Source: Providencia alcalifaciens
GTDB lineage: Bacteria; Pseudomonadota; Gammaproteobacteria; Enterobacterales; Enterobacteriaceae
DNA: 64,000 nucleotides
Assembly (NCBI RefSeq): GCF_915403165.1
Contig: NZ_OU659204.1
Coordinates: 310,001 to 374,000 of the forward strand
Direction: 5' to 3'
Positions 1 to 8,470 of this stretch are shown piece by piece (the first letter of the stretch is position 1; every line of letters begins with the position of its first letter). A program made the translations under genes and the position numbers. Below the pieces are notes generated by a model. That model ran no database searches. It had not been told where the DNA came from and was given only the letters and a program-made list of their open reading frames with translations.

Positions 1-641
1 GCCGTAAACAAGAGCCATTCGAACAAGTGACTTTGGATGTTGAAGAACAAAACCAAGGCGATGTGATGAAAGCGTTAGGTGAGCGTAAAGGTGACCTGCG
101 TGACATGATGCCAGACGGTAAAGGTCGTGTACGTTTAGACTACATCATTCCTAGCCGTGGTCTGATTGGCTTCCGTACTGAGTTCATGACGATGACTTCA
201 GGTACTGGCTTACTGTACTCTACATTCAGCCATTACGACGATGTTCGCCCAGGCGAAATCGGCGGCCGTCAAAACGGTGTTCTGATCTCTAACGGTCAAG
301 GTAAAGCAGTTGCATACGCACTGTACAGCCTGCAAGATCGCGGTAAGTTATTCTTAGGTCATGGTGCTGAAGTGTATGAAGGCCAAATCATCGGTATTCA
401 CTCACGTTCTAATGACCTGACTGTTAACTGCTTAACCGGTAAAAAACTGACTAACATGCGTGCATCAGGTACTGATGAAGCAACAACGCTGTCACCACCT
501 ATCAAAATGACTCTGGAACAAGCTCTTGAGTTTATCGATGATGATGAATTAGTTGAAGTAACTCCACTGTCAATTCGTCTGCGTAAGCGTCACTTGACAG
601 AGAACGATCGCCGTCGTGCAGGTCGTTCTAAAGAAGATTAA
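1..641 (+). CDS. typA: TypA/BipA ribosome-associated GTPase, C-terminal part
   Basis: This is the 3' end of typA (bipA); the frame is open from base 3, so the gene begins left of the window. About 213 C-terminal residues of a roughly 607-residue family remain. They cover the end of domain V (LDYIIPSRGLIGFRTEF) and the BipA-specific C-terminal domain with the basic tail RLRKRHLTENDRRR. TypA is an EF-G-like translational GTPase that binds 70S ribosomes and helps large-subunit assembly at low temperature and under stress. The GTPase domain lies outside the window, so its integrity cannot be judged. A bidirectional hairpin follows the stop codon. Confidence 0.95.
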   Translation, partial: RKQEPFEQVTLDVEEQNQGDVMKALGERKGDLRDMMPDGKGRVRLDYIIPSRGLIGFRTEFMTMTSGTGLLYSTFSHYDDVRPGEIGGRQNGVLISNGQGKAVAYALYSLQDRGKLFLGHGAEVYEGQIIGIHSRSNDLTVNCLTGKKLTNMRASGTDEATTLSPPIKMTLEQALEFIDDDELVEVTPLSIRLRKRHLTENDRRRAGRSKED

Positions 642-690
642 TCGTTAGTCTTTGAAATAGGCATTGAGTTTTGAATGCCCTATAAAATGC

Positions 691-726
691 AAAAGCCAAG
701 TTAATTATTTAGCTTGGCTTTTATTT
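691..726. terminator. Bidirectional terminator, typA / hip module
   Basis: A 10-bp perfect stem (691-700 with 713-722) has a 12-nt loop. It is followed by TTTTATTTT on the plus strand and preceded by AAAA, so it could end typA and the convergent hip genes alike. Confidence 0.75.
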
Positions 727-1166
727 TAGCGATTCTCTGAGAGCCTTTTTAATATATCGAATGATATTGGCACCAGAGCCAATCTAAATTTGAATGGCTT
801 AGTTATGGCGTTGAGCGTTTCGACAGAGAGATTCCCTCGGTTGTTTTCAATATCAGAGATAGTTTTTCGTGAAACTCCAACCAATTTGGCAAACTGCTCT
901 TGGTTTAAACTAAGGAATTTCTTTCTTAGTTGTTGAATGCCCTCCCCAATAGTGATTTCTCCATGAAGTAATTTTGTGGATATTTCTAGATAATAGCTTT
1001 CCCTGCTTTCCGGTATTGGTTTGCGTTCGTTCTGAATATGGCTTTTTAATTTTAATTGTTCGGTTGAATTACCCCGATTAATGTGTAAATCGTGCAGTTC
1101 TTCTCTTCGCTCCTGTTTTTTGATCCGCTCGATTTCTGTGATCATTTCTAGTTTTTTATCGGTCAT
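726..1166 (-). CDS. HipB-like antitoxin / XRE-family DNA-binding protein
   Basis: A 146-residue protein with a C-terminal XRE-type helix-turn-helix (LNQEQFAKLVGVSRKTISDIENNRG) and a charged N-terminal half without a recognised domain. It is encoded directly after the HipA-like kinase, as expected for an antitoxin and autorepressor. I chose the ATG at 1164-1166: it overlaps the hipA stop as ATGA and has GGGGG five bases upstream. The in-frame ATG at 1176-1178 has no ribosome binding site. It is longer than E. coli HipB (about 88 residues) because of the N-terminal extension. Its operators are probably the two inverted repeats in the promoter at 2520-2579. The HTH call is firm; the antitoxin role is inferred from position. 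Confidence 0.8.
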   Translation of the reverse strand: MTDKKLEMITEIERIKKQERREELHDLHINRGNSTEQLKLKSHIQNERKPIPESRESYYLEISTKLLHGEITIGEGIQQLRKKFLSLNQEQFAKLVGVSRKTISDIENNRGNLSVETLNAITKPFKFRLALVPISFDILKRLSENR

Positions 1167-2485
1167 ACTAACCCCCATCGTGTTAATTTTTCAGGGATAA
1201 AATCAAATCCAAAAGTTGGCATGTTGAGAATACTGTCGGGAACACCGCGTTTCTGTAGCCTTTCTTTTAAGCCGACTAATTGAGTTGCAGTTCTTTTTAT
1301 CTCTTTGATAATAATGTTTACATCAGCTAAATCAGAGAATGATTTTGCAATACCAATATAATCAAACTCACCAGCTTGCTCATATTGTGTAGACCATTTT
1401 GCCGTACGTGAAATACCTTCAGGGTCGGCTTTCATTGGTGCAAAATCATAAATTGGGGCAAATTTTATTTGGTTATCAAACAGAATAAAGGACGTATTTC
1501 GGCCATGATTATCACTATTACCAAAAATAACGTTTAGCAAGTCTCGGTTTATCCATTCCGCTATATATTCTTCTCGGGTAAATGCTGATTTTATATTGTT
1601 ATTTTCAATAAGTTGCAGTAAATCTCTGATCATTTTTTCATTATGCAAAGATGCTCCTGGCCCCATATTTAAAATAGAATATACAGATTGTATTGAGGGC
1701 TTGCTGATGACATCTCCAGAGCGTTGGATATCAAAGCGAGGTAGCCATAAGGAAGGGATATTACTTTCAAGGAGCTTCATGGTCGCTGTTTCTATGGTAT
1801 TAAAACCCAGAGCAGCCAATTCATGGTAGTAATGAAATTCGGTACGTAGAATATCGCAATCTATTGGACTTCGACTTCCCCTCGGATATTTCACTAGATA
1901 AGCAAGGTCGTCTGGGCGATATGAATAGTCTTGATGATAATCTATCCAGATATGGTCATCGTCAGTATAGCGAAGCAATAGCTTTGGTGCTTCACCTCCT
2001 GCCCCCGTAGCGCCTCCCGCAATTCCTCCTTTTTCATGAGCATAATCTAAAAAGTCAGAAGACCTTTCGGTGACATCGCTGAGTGTAAAAAATAGCTCTT
2101 TTTTCTCTAATTGGTCATCGATTGATTCTTTTGATCTTAAATTACCAATAGGGGCAGCAGTGGCATATTTTAGCAGGATGTAATCTTGAGCCTTTGTACT
2201 GAGGTTTTTAATATCAAGCTTTTGAACCCAAAAACGTCGACTAGCGCCGCTAGGGAGTAGATCATCTAAAAAATGGTTTTCTTTATTAAAATCATAAGGA
2301 AATAATTGTGTTGGGTAATTTATTGACACGGAGTGATTATCACATAAATTTAAATTCTCTAATGCGTAATCAAAACTGTAATTAACCCGAGACACCTTAA
2401 AATCACTTGAAAATTCAATAGATGCAACATCTATCCATTTCTGCTCAATGTATGCTTCAAGAGTGATATTTTTTAAGTCATCCAC
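1163..2485 (-). CDS. HipA-family serine/threonine kinase toxin
   Basis: About 440 residues with the HipA N-terminal subdomain followed by the HipA_C kinase domain. Kinase features (numbered from the TTG at 2500) are LVK near 202-204, the catalytic loop GNSDNHGRN at 327-335 and metal-binding YDFAPM at 351-356. HipA kinases phosphorylate glutamyl-tRNA synthetase or other targets and cause dormancy. I prefer the GTG at 2483-2485, because GAGGAG lies seven bases upstream; the TTG at 2500 would place that ribosome binding site inside the coding sequence. The segment that in E. coli HipA carries the autophosphorylated Ser150 reads GATGAGGEAPK here, with no serine. The toxin comes first and the antitoxin second, the reverse of E. 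coli hipBA. The pair sits between typA and yihX and looks acquired. Confidence 0.88.
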   Translation of the reverse strand: MDDLKNITLEAYIEQKWIDVASIEFSSDFKVSRVNYSFDYALENLNLCDNHSVSINYPTQLFPYDFNKENHFLDDLLPSGASRRFWVQKLDIKNLSTKAQDYILLKYATAAPIGNLRSKESIDDQLEKKELFFTLSDVTERSSDFLDYAHEKGGIAGGATGAGGEAPKLLLRYTDDDHIWIDYHQDYSYRPDDLAYLVKYPRGSRSPIDCDILRTEFHYYHELAALGFNTIETATMKLLESNIPSLWLPRFDIQRSGDVISKPSIQSVYSILNMGPGASLHNEKMIRDLLQLIENNNIKSAFTREEYIAEWINRDLLNVIFGNSDNHGRNTSFILFDNQIKFAPIYDFAPMKADPEGISRTAKWSTQYEQAGEFDYIGIAKSFSDLADVNIIIKEIKRTATQLVGLKERLQKRGVPDSILNMPTFGFDFIPEKLTRWGLV

Positions 2486-2519
2486 ATCGTTGCTCCTCAA
2501 AAGATTTATTGCAGTCTAT

Positions 2520-2579
2520 TGAGTAGTATAGTGCTCATTTTTTATGAGTCAAAGGCTATTATGAGTAATATATTACTCT
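2520..2579 (-). promoter_or_regulatory. hip promoter with two inverted-repeat operators
   Basis: On the minus strand, TTGACT (2547-2552) and TATACT (2525-2530) are spaced 16 bp and form a good sigma-70 promoter for hipA. Two related 18-bp inverted repeats overlap it: TGAGTAGTATAGTGCTCA at 2520-2537 covers the -10, and TGAGTAATATATTACTCT at 2562-2579 lies just upstream of the -35. Their centres are 42 bp apart. A further TGAGT half-site is at 2545-2549. Autoregulation by the downstream HTH protein is inferred. Confidence 0.65.
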
Positions 2580-2774
2580 TTATGTTTATTGGTTTTGACT
2601 AAGTGAGATGGGAACCAAGAGAGATGATTGAAAAATAGATAAAGTAGGATGTTTTTATGATCAATTTGCTTAATCGATAAATTGAAAAATAACCTTAATA
2701 ATCCTTAATTAGGGCTGTTCAGTTGCCTCAATAATGATTAAAGTAAATTTAATGAATAACTAAGAGGACAATTT

Positions 2775-3389
2775 ATGCTGTATATCTTCGATATGGGTAA
2801 TGTGATTATTGATATCGACTTCAATCGTGTGTTTGATAAGTGGTCTGAACTGAGCGGTACCCCAAGTTCAGAAATCAAAAAGCGATTCACTTTTGGCAAT
2901 ATCTTCCAACTCCATGAATGTGGCAAAATTTCAGATATCGAATTTGCTGAACTGCTCTGTGAAGAGATGGATATCACCCTAAGCTTTGAAGATTTTGCGG
3001 AAGGCTGGCACTCAATTTTCATCTCACTAAGACCAGAAGTCATTGATATTATGGAACGTCTGCGTGAGCAAGGTCACCGCGTTGTTGTGTTATCTAACAC
3101 CAACCGCCTGCACCTTGATTATTGGCCAGAACACTACCCCGAAATTGCAGCGTCCTCTGACTTCCTGTATCTATCCCAAGATTTAGGAATGCGTAAGCCA
3201 GACCCGGAAATTTTCAAATATGTTCTGGAATCTGAAGAATTTGAAGCAGCTGATGCGGTGTTCTTTGATGATGTAGAAGAAAACGTAAAAGCAGCTGAAG
3301 CACTTGGTATCAAAGGTGTTCATGTCTTGAATAAAGACACCGTTCCTGAATATTTTCGGACTTACGACTTTAGTGCCGAAGTCGAATAA
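2775..3389 (+). CDS. yihX: YihX, HAD-type alpha-D-glucose-1-phosphate phosphatase
   Basis: A 204-residue HAD-superfamily phosphatase, close in length to E. coli YihX. In E. coli the enzyme hydrolyses alpha-D-glucose-1-phosphate in the cytosol. Visible motifs are the nucleophile Asp6 in DMGNV, SNTN at 107-110 (motif II), Lys141 in RKPDP (motif III) and the acidic pair 165-166 in FFDDVEEN (motif IV). The second aspartate of the usual DxD is replaced by Gly, as I recall for the YihX subfamily. AGAGGA precedes the ATG. A terminator separates it from dtd. In E. coli rbn lies between yihX and dtd; here it is absent. Confidence 0.93.
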   Translation: MLYIFDMGNVIIDIDFNRVFDKWSELSGTPSSEIKKRFTFGNIFQLHECGKISDIEFAELLCEEMDITLSFEDFAEGWHSIFISLRPEVIDIMERLREQGHRVVVLSNTNRLHLDYWPEHYPEIAASSDFLYLSQDLGMRKPDPEIFKYVLESEEFEAADAVFFDDVEENVKAAEALGIKGVHVLNKDTVPEYFRTYDFSAEVE

Positions 3390-3402
3390 TCCAGTTCTTA
3401 AT

Positions 3403-3433
3403 AAGGAGTAACGGCGACGTTACTCCTTTTTTA
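3403..3433 (+). terminator. Intrinsic terminator after yihX
   Basis: An 11-bp perfect stem, AAGGAGTAACG (3403-3413) with its complement (3418-3428), has a GCGA loop and a following TTTTTAT. It ends 15 bp before dtd, so dtd either relies on read-through or has a promoter inside this region. Confidence 0.75.
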
Positions 3434-3443
3434 TCGAGTACCC

Positions 3444-3881
3444 ATGATTGCATTAATTCAAAGAGTCACTCACGCGAGTGTGGTTGTTGATGAAAAAACA
3501 GTAGGGCAAATTGGTTCTGGTCTTTTAGTTCTGCTTGGTGTTGAAAAAGACGATGATGAGCAGAAAGCAAAACGCCTTTGTGAGAAAGTCCTTGGATATC
3601 GTATTTTTAGCGATGAACAAGGCAAAATGAATCTCAACGTTCAACAAGCTGGCGGAAGCTTATTAGTGGTTTCGCAGTTTACGTTAGCCGCTGATACCAA
3701 GAAAGGGATGCGCCCAAGTTTCTCCGGCGGAGCGGAGCCGGCGAAAGCGGATCAGCTGTATCAATACTTTGTTGAGCAAAGCCGTGCACAAGGCATCGTG
3801 ACAGAAACGGGCGAATTTGCGGCGGACATGCAGGTTAGCTTAACCAATGATGGTCCCGTTACTTTTTGGCTGCAAGTGTAG
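3444..3881 (+). CDS. dtd: D-aminoacyl-tRNA deacylase Dtd
   Basis: A 145-residue protein, the standard length for bacterial Dtd. It removes D-amino acids such as D-Tyr from mischarged tRNA, which protects translation. Both signature motifs are intact: [12 protein letters not shown] (77-88) and the cross-subunit Gly-cisPro motif NDGPVT (135-140), which excludes L-amino acids from the dimer's active site. yiiD follows after 27 bp and is probably co-transcribed. No strong Shine-Dalgarno is visible before the ATG. Confidence 0.96.
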   Translation: MIALIQRVTHASVVVDEKTVGQIGSGLLVLLGVEKDDDEQKAKRLCEKVLGYRIFSDEQGKMNLNVQQAGGSLLVVSQFTLAADTKKGMRPSFSGGAEPAKADQLYQYFVEQSRAQGIVTETGEFAADMQVSLTNDGPVTFWLQV

Positions 3882-3908
3882 AAAAATCGTTTAAAGGAGG
3901 GGGGAGAG

Positions 3909-4832
3909 ATGTACCATCTACGGACACCAAAAGATGAACTTGAATTCGCCGCATACTACCAATTTCGCTGGTCGATGCTGCGAGAACCATTCAAACAACC
4001 CCTTGGCTCGGAAAAAGACGGTTATGATTTAACCGCTCACCACCAAATGGTAGTCGACGAAAAAAATCGTATTTTGGCCATTGGGCGCTTATATATTAAT
4101 GCCGATAACGAAGGCGCTATTCGCTTTCTCGCCGTTAATCCTGTCATGCAAGGCAAGGGTTTAGGCAAACTGATTATTATGGCGCTTGAAACCATTGCAA
4201 GGCGCGAAGGCGTTAAACGCATCGTGTCCAGTGTTCGAGAAGAAGCCGTACCTTTCTTCGCCAAAATGGGTTTTGAACGTCGTGGCGAAGTCACTGGGGA
4301 GCTGAAGACCCCTGTTCGACACTATTTGATGATCAAACCGATTGAAACCCTTGACCAAATTCTCCATCGTCCTGATTGGTGCGGTGAGCTTCAGCAAGCT
4401 TGGCACAAGCATATTCCATTGAGTGAAAAAATGGGTGTACGTATTGAACAGTACACAGGAAAGCGCTTTGTAACGACAATGCCAGAAGCAGGGAACCAAA
4501 ACCCTCATAATACTATTTTTGCTGGAAGCCAGTTTTCTCTCGCCACTTTAACTGGCTGGGGAATGATTTGGTTGCTGCTACAAGAGCATCAATTAGGCGG
4601 AGAAATTGTTCTGGTAGATGCCAATATTCGCTACGCAAAGCCCGTTAGTGGACGCCCAACCGCAGTGGCTGATCTCTCACATCTTAGTGGAGATTTAGAC
4701 CGTCTCGCCCGAGGAAGTAAAGCGCGGGTAAAACTGGAAGTGCATGTGAGCAATGCAGAAAACCAAGTGGGTGCGATATTTAGCGGTGTATATATGGTGT
4801 TACCAGAAACGAAGAAAGAGAAAAGCGAATAA
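3909..4832 (+). CDS. yiiD: YiiD/FabY, GNAT acetyltransferase fused to hotdog thioesterase-like domain
   Basis: A 307-residue two-domain protein. Residues about 1-145 are a GNAT fold, with the acetyl-CoA loop around [17 protein letters not shown]. Residues about 150-300 are a hotdog-fold thioesterase-like domain, with the [21 protein letters not shown] helix region. The E. coli counterpart is called FabY or MadA and has been linked to malonyl-ACP decarboxylation that primes fatty acid synthesis; that function is recalled, not visible here. A very strong ribosome binding site (AAAGGAGGGGGGA) precedes the ATG. It lies 27 bp after dtd, as in E. coli, and is followed by a clear bidirectional terminator. 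Confidence 0.9.
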   Translation: MYHLRTPKDELEFAAYYQFRWSMLREPFKQPLGSEKDGYDLTAHHQMVVDEKNRILAIGRLYINADNEGAIRFLAVNPVMQGKGLGKLIIMALETIARREGVKRIVSSVREEAVPFFAKMGFERRGEVTGELKTPVRHYLMIKPIETLDQILHRPDWCGELQQAWHKHIPLSEKMGVRIEQYTGKRFVTTMPEAGNQNPHNTIFAGSQFSLATLTGWGMIWLLLQEHQLGGEIVLVDANIRYAKPVSGRPTAVADLSHLSGDLDRLARGSKARVKLEVHVSNAENQVGAIFSGVYMVLPETKKEKSE

Positions 4833-4887
4833 TGTCTTTAGGTGACTGACTGTTTTTGGTGAAGAATAGTTTTCAAGTGAATAATCG

Positions 4888-4925
4888 AAAAAGCAGGCTA
4901 GTCCCTTCGGATAGCCTGCTTTTTA
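4888..4925. terminator. Bidirectional terminator between yiiD and yicH
   Basis: A 13-nt arm (4888-4900) pairs with 4912-4924 around GCAGGCTA/TAGCCTGC, with A-tract and T-tract flanks. It suits both converging genes. Confidence 0.8.
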
Positions 4926-4945
4926 TTGCTTATTAACTCACTGCT

Positions 4946-6721
4946 TTATTGAGTAACAATATCAGGAACATGCCTATCAACAGGGTAGGTATTTTCTGCT
5001 GGTGCAGTTTGTGATAATGGTGCTTGTTCTACAGTGGCGACGCTAGACGCCACATGGCCATCAACTACCGTACGCAGTTGAGCGCTTCCTTGAAGTGGCT
5101 TAGCGGTTAATTTTCCGTTAAGGCTTGATGCTAGAGGTGAGGCGAGTAAATCCCCTTGCAATGATGCCTCGAAATCTCCCCACATTTGAGGTGAAAAGCC
5201 TGACCAACCCCATTGGTTTAAATCACTTAAATCAATGTTGGTGCCTGATGCTCGTAATTCAAAAGGGGCTTTATTCGGCTCTTGCTGTGCCAGTAAACCG
5301 ATTTTTGCGATACCACGGTCAACGCTGCCGCTGAGACTGGCGGCGGTACGCCCATTACTTCCTGCGATTTCTAAAAGTGGACGGCGGATCATCACCTGGT
5401 TGATGGTACCTGCATCAGCATTGAAAGTAGCTTGTCCCTTCCAAATTCCCCACTGTTTTTGTTTGATCAGGTCAACATAGCGAATGTTGCCGCTCAACGC
5501 GGTAAATTCGAAAGGAAACTCAGGTTGAATATTCATCAGCAAAGACTGCGTGACAGTGAAATTATCAATGGCGAATGTGGATAACCACGCGGGTGCAGGT
5601 TGAGCAAAGAACGACAGCCAATTATCTGGCAAGGTATACAGAACCCCAGCGAGTGTCCCTTCAGTGATGGTCAGTGATTTATCGTTACGTTGCCAAACCG
5701 CACTGAGGTTAAAAATACCTTTATTGTAGTAGCCCGAGAGCTTATCAACATTGAGGTTATCACCGTCAATGTTCAGCTCACCGATGAGCGTATCAATTTG
5801 CTGGTCTTGAATAACCAATTGATCGACATTGAAATTAATATGGCTTTTCGGGCTGCTCCAACTTCCTCTCACTAAGGCAATTTGGTCGACTTCGGTACTC
5901 AGACCCGAAAGCGCCCAATCACGCCCTTGAATATCCACATTGGTCAGCTGTAATTGGTTGATTTGCAAAGTTCGGTCACTGTTTATTGCATCAAATAGCG
6001 CATCAAAGGTTAAGTCATTCTGCCAGCCCACTTTATTCATCGACAGGTCATCAATGGTGATAGAGCCGTCAGCAAACCATTTTCCTTTGCCCGTGATCGC
6101 ACCATTATTCAGGTAGCCGCTGATTTGGCTAAAGTCCGTCACCTTTTCTTGTAATTTACCTGTGATCGCGACATTTCTAAAAGGGAGGGAATTCAAGGTT
6201 AATTGACCGGTAGTAAAGCGAAAATCACCATAACCAAATGGATTTTCAGTTGTCGGTTTCCATGGGGTTATACCCCCTGTAAATCCTGCGACTTGAACGG
6301 TGTTTTTACCTTGAGTTAATTGAATTTGGCTATTTTCAAATTGCAGGACTTTCGTAGAAAGCGGTAGCGGCGATGTGTTATCGGTAAAGTTTGCAGATAA
6401 GTCGCCTTGAGTGATGGTTAAGCGTTGAATGGCTTCACCACTGAAAATATGTCGCCAATTGATATCCACCACAATTTGCCGAGCATCTAATTCTAGCTGC
6501 TTGTTGCTTGATTCAATCTTAATGTCTTGGAAAATAAATTTACCCGGCTCGGAGAACTGATGTCCCATAATGCCGACGTTAATGTCGTAAGGCGTAAATT
6601 TACTCAGAAGTTGGCTGGCGTAACCTGCTCCCCATCGGGTTTGTAAGGCAATATAACAGGCAAGAAATACAATCAAAAGAAGCAGAAAAATATAGCTGAA
6701 AAACCTCAGTAACCCTTTCAC
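4946..6721 (-). CDS. yicH: YicH, AsmA-family inner-membrane/periplasmic protein
   Basis: A 591-residue AsmA-family protein (E. coli YicH is about 569). One N-terminal transmembrane helix (about residues 5-27, FFSYIFLLLLIVFLACYIAL) anchors a long, beta-rich periplasmic domain with the family's repeated short strands. AsmA-like proteins are thought to form hydrophobic grooves for phospholipid transport between membranes; YicH itself is poorly characterised. Start codon is GTG, with GGGAG nine bases upstream. It follows xanP on the same strand, as in E. coli. The last about 40 residues are Ser/Ala/Pro-rich and probably disordered. Confidence 0.88.
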   Translation of the reverse strand: MKGLLRFFSYIFLLLLIVFLACYIALQTRWGAGYASQLLSKFTPYDINVGIMGHQFSEPGKFIFQDIKIESSNKQLELDARQIVVDINWRHIFSGEAIQRLTITQGDLSANFTDNTSPLPLSTKVLQFENSQIQLTQGKNTVQVAGFTGGITPWKPTTENPFGYGDFRFTTGQLTLNSLPFRNVAITGKLQEKVTDFSQISGYLNNGAITGKGKWFADGSITIDDLSMNKVGWQNDLTFDALFDAINSDRTLQINQLQLTNVDIQGRDWALSGLSTEVDQIALVRGSWSSPKSHINFNVDQLVIQDQQIDTLIGELNIDGDNLNVDKLSGYYNKGIFNLSAVWQRNDKSLTITEGTLAGVLYTLPDNWLSFFAQPAPAWLSTFAIDNFTVTQSLLMNIQPEFPFEFTALSGNIRYVDLIKQKQWGIWKGQATFNADAGTINQVMIRRPLLEIAGSNGRTAASLSGSVDRGIAKIGLLAQQEPNKAPFELRASGTNIDLSDLNQWGWSGFSPQMWGDFEASLQGDLLASPLASSLNGKLTAKPLQGSAQLRTVVDGHVASSVATVEQAPLSQTAPAENTYPVDRHVPDIVTQ

Positions 6722-6846
6722 GTTTGTCTGCTCCCTTATTAATCAGATAAAAATAGAAATTGCCGACATGTTTAATATATCGGCAACTCAAGGATAGCAT
6801 ACAGAAGAACCGCCGGCGTGTTCAACTCTTGCGGCGGTGAAGGGAA

Positions 6847-8235
6847 CTATTTTTCGTGAGGGAAAATCAAGTTCAGTACAATTGCAGTTAAACCACCGGC
6901 CGCAATACCGGATGAAAACAAGGTTTTCAGCCAATCAGGCGCAAATTGCAGGATCAGTGGTTGTTGAGAAACCCCCATTCCTACTGCTAGAGACAACGCA
7001 ATGATCATAATTGCACGGCGGTTGAGTGGTTCACGAGAAACGATACGCACACCGGACGCCGCAATTGTGCCGAACATCACAATGGTTGCACCACCCAGAA
7101 CAGGTTCAGGAATTTGTTGCACAAAACCTGCAACCGCAGGGAAAAGACCCAGTAGCACCAACATCAACGCCACTAAGTAACCCACGTAGCGGCTAGCAAC
7201 ACCGGTTAATTGAATGACGCCATTGTTCTGACCAAAACAGGAGTTAGGGAAGGTATTAAACACCGCAGACACCATGGAGTTTAGTCCATTCGCTAATACG
7301 CCGCCTTTGATACGTTTCATATACAGAGGCCCACGTACTGGCTGCTCGGAGACATCTGACGTTGCCGTGATATCACCAATGGTCTCTAGCGACGTCACCA
7401 TAAAAATTAGGATCAGTGGAATGAGTAAATTCCAATCAAACGAAAGTCCATAATAAAAAGGCTCAGGAACTGTAATCAGAGATTGATTGGCATCACTCGG
7501 TTGCACGGTTGGTAACATGTCCATCCACCAAGCTGCAAGGTAGCCTACCGCCATTGCAATCACTAACGATGCGACGCGCAAATACGGGTTTTTCTGGCGC
7601 GTTAGCAGGATAATGACGGCTAAAACAATACCTGCAAGAATGAGGTTATCAGGGGAACCAAATGTGTTATCGGCAAGCGCACTGTAGCCCCCACCGATTG
7701 AGGTTAAACCGACTTGAATCAGTGATAAACCAATGATCATGACCACCACACCAGAAACCAGCGGCGTGATAACTCGACGAGCTAAATGTAAGAAGCGAGA
7801 CAAGATAACTTCGGTTAGCGCAGCGACCATTAACGTACCGAATAATGCAGCCATCATGGATGGAATATCGGCTCCACCTTGCTTGAGTGCAACGCCACCC
7901 ATAATCAGCGGTGCAACAAAGTTGAAACTGGTGCCTTGAATGGAAAGCAATCCTGAACCAACAGGCCCCCATGCACGGATCTGAATTAGGGAGGCGATTC
8001 CTGAAGCAAACAATGACATGCTGATGATCCGCTGGGTGTCATGAGCGGGTAGCCCAAGAGCTTGGCAGATAAGCATTGCGGGGGTAATCACCGCGACAAA
8101 CATCGCTAATAGATGCTGTCCAGCAGCAAACAGCGCCTGGGGTAAAGGCGGTCTATCTTCAAGGCGATAGATCAGTTCGCTTTGATTTTGTACTGTTTTT
8201 TCAACACTTTGTTCTTCAGATGCCGTTGCGTTCAT
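6847..8235 (-). CDS. xanP: Xanthine:proton symporter XanP
   Basis: A 462-residue NCS2-family nucleobase transporter, with E. coli XanP at 463. It imports xanthine with protons through the inner membrane. There are about 14 hydrophobic segments. The family signature [17 protein letters not shown] and the conserved TM8 region [15 protein letters not shown] are both visible. A short cytoplasmic N-terminus precedes the first membrane segment. It is divergent from gltS and followed by yicH; a GC-rich inverted repeat (6810-6837) between xanP and yicH has no good U-tract. Confidence 0.93.
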   Translation of the reverse strand: MNATASEEQSVEKTVQNQSELIYRLEDRPPLPQALFAAGQHLLAMFVAVITPAMLICQALGLPAHDTQRIISMSLFASGIASLIQIRAWGPVGSGLLSIQGTSFNFVAPLIMGGVALKQGGADIPSMMAALFGTLMVAALTEVILSRFLHLARRVITPLVSGVVVMIIGLSLIQVGLTSIGGGYSALADNTFGSPDNLILAGIVLAVIILLTRQKNPYLRVASLVIAMAVGYLAAWWMDMLPTVQPSDANQSLITVPEPFYYGLSFDWNLLIPLILIFMVTSLETIGDITATSDVSEQPVRGPLYMKRIKGGVLANGLNSMVSAVFNTFPNSCFGQNNGVIQLTGVASRYVGYLVALMLVLLGLFPAVAGFVQQIPEPVLGGATIVMFGTIAASGVRIVSREPLNRRAIMIIALSLAVGMGVSQQPLILQFAPDWLKTLFSSGIAAGGLTAIVLNLIFPHEK

Positions 8236-8470
8236 TATTCCAATTCCACTAGCAAAAAGCGCATTTTAAAGAGAATAATACAAAAAGCAATCGTTTGCGC
8301 TAAATAAAAGAAAGTATCATTTAAAATTATGAGTGTCACATTTTTATATGTTTTAACTTGTATTTATCGCAATTTTTTTTTCTAATCCCTGCACCTGCTT
8401 TTGGCGTTTTAAGGAAAAAAATAACGTCTAATTAGTTTTAAATAATATTAACAACAGACGAGGTACGTAA

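Noticed and set aside
6810..6837. Terminator between xanP and yicH
   Set aside because: Only a 6-bp CCGCCG/CGGCGG stem with a 16-nt loop and no proper U-tract; too weak to annotate as a terminator.
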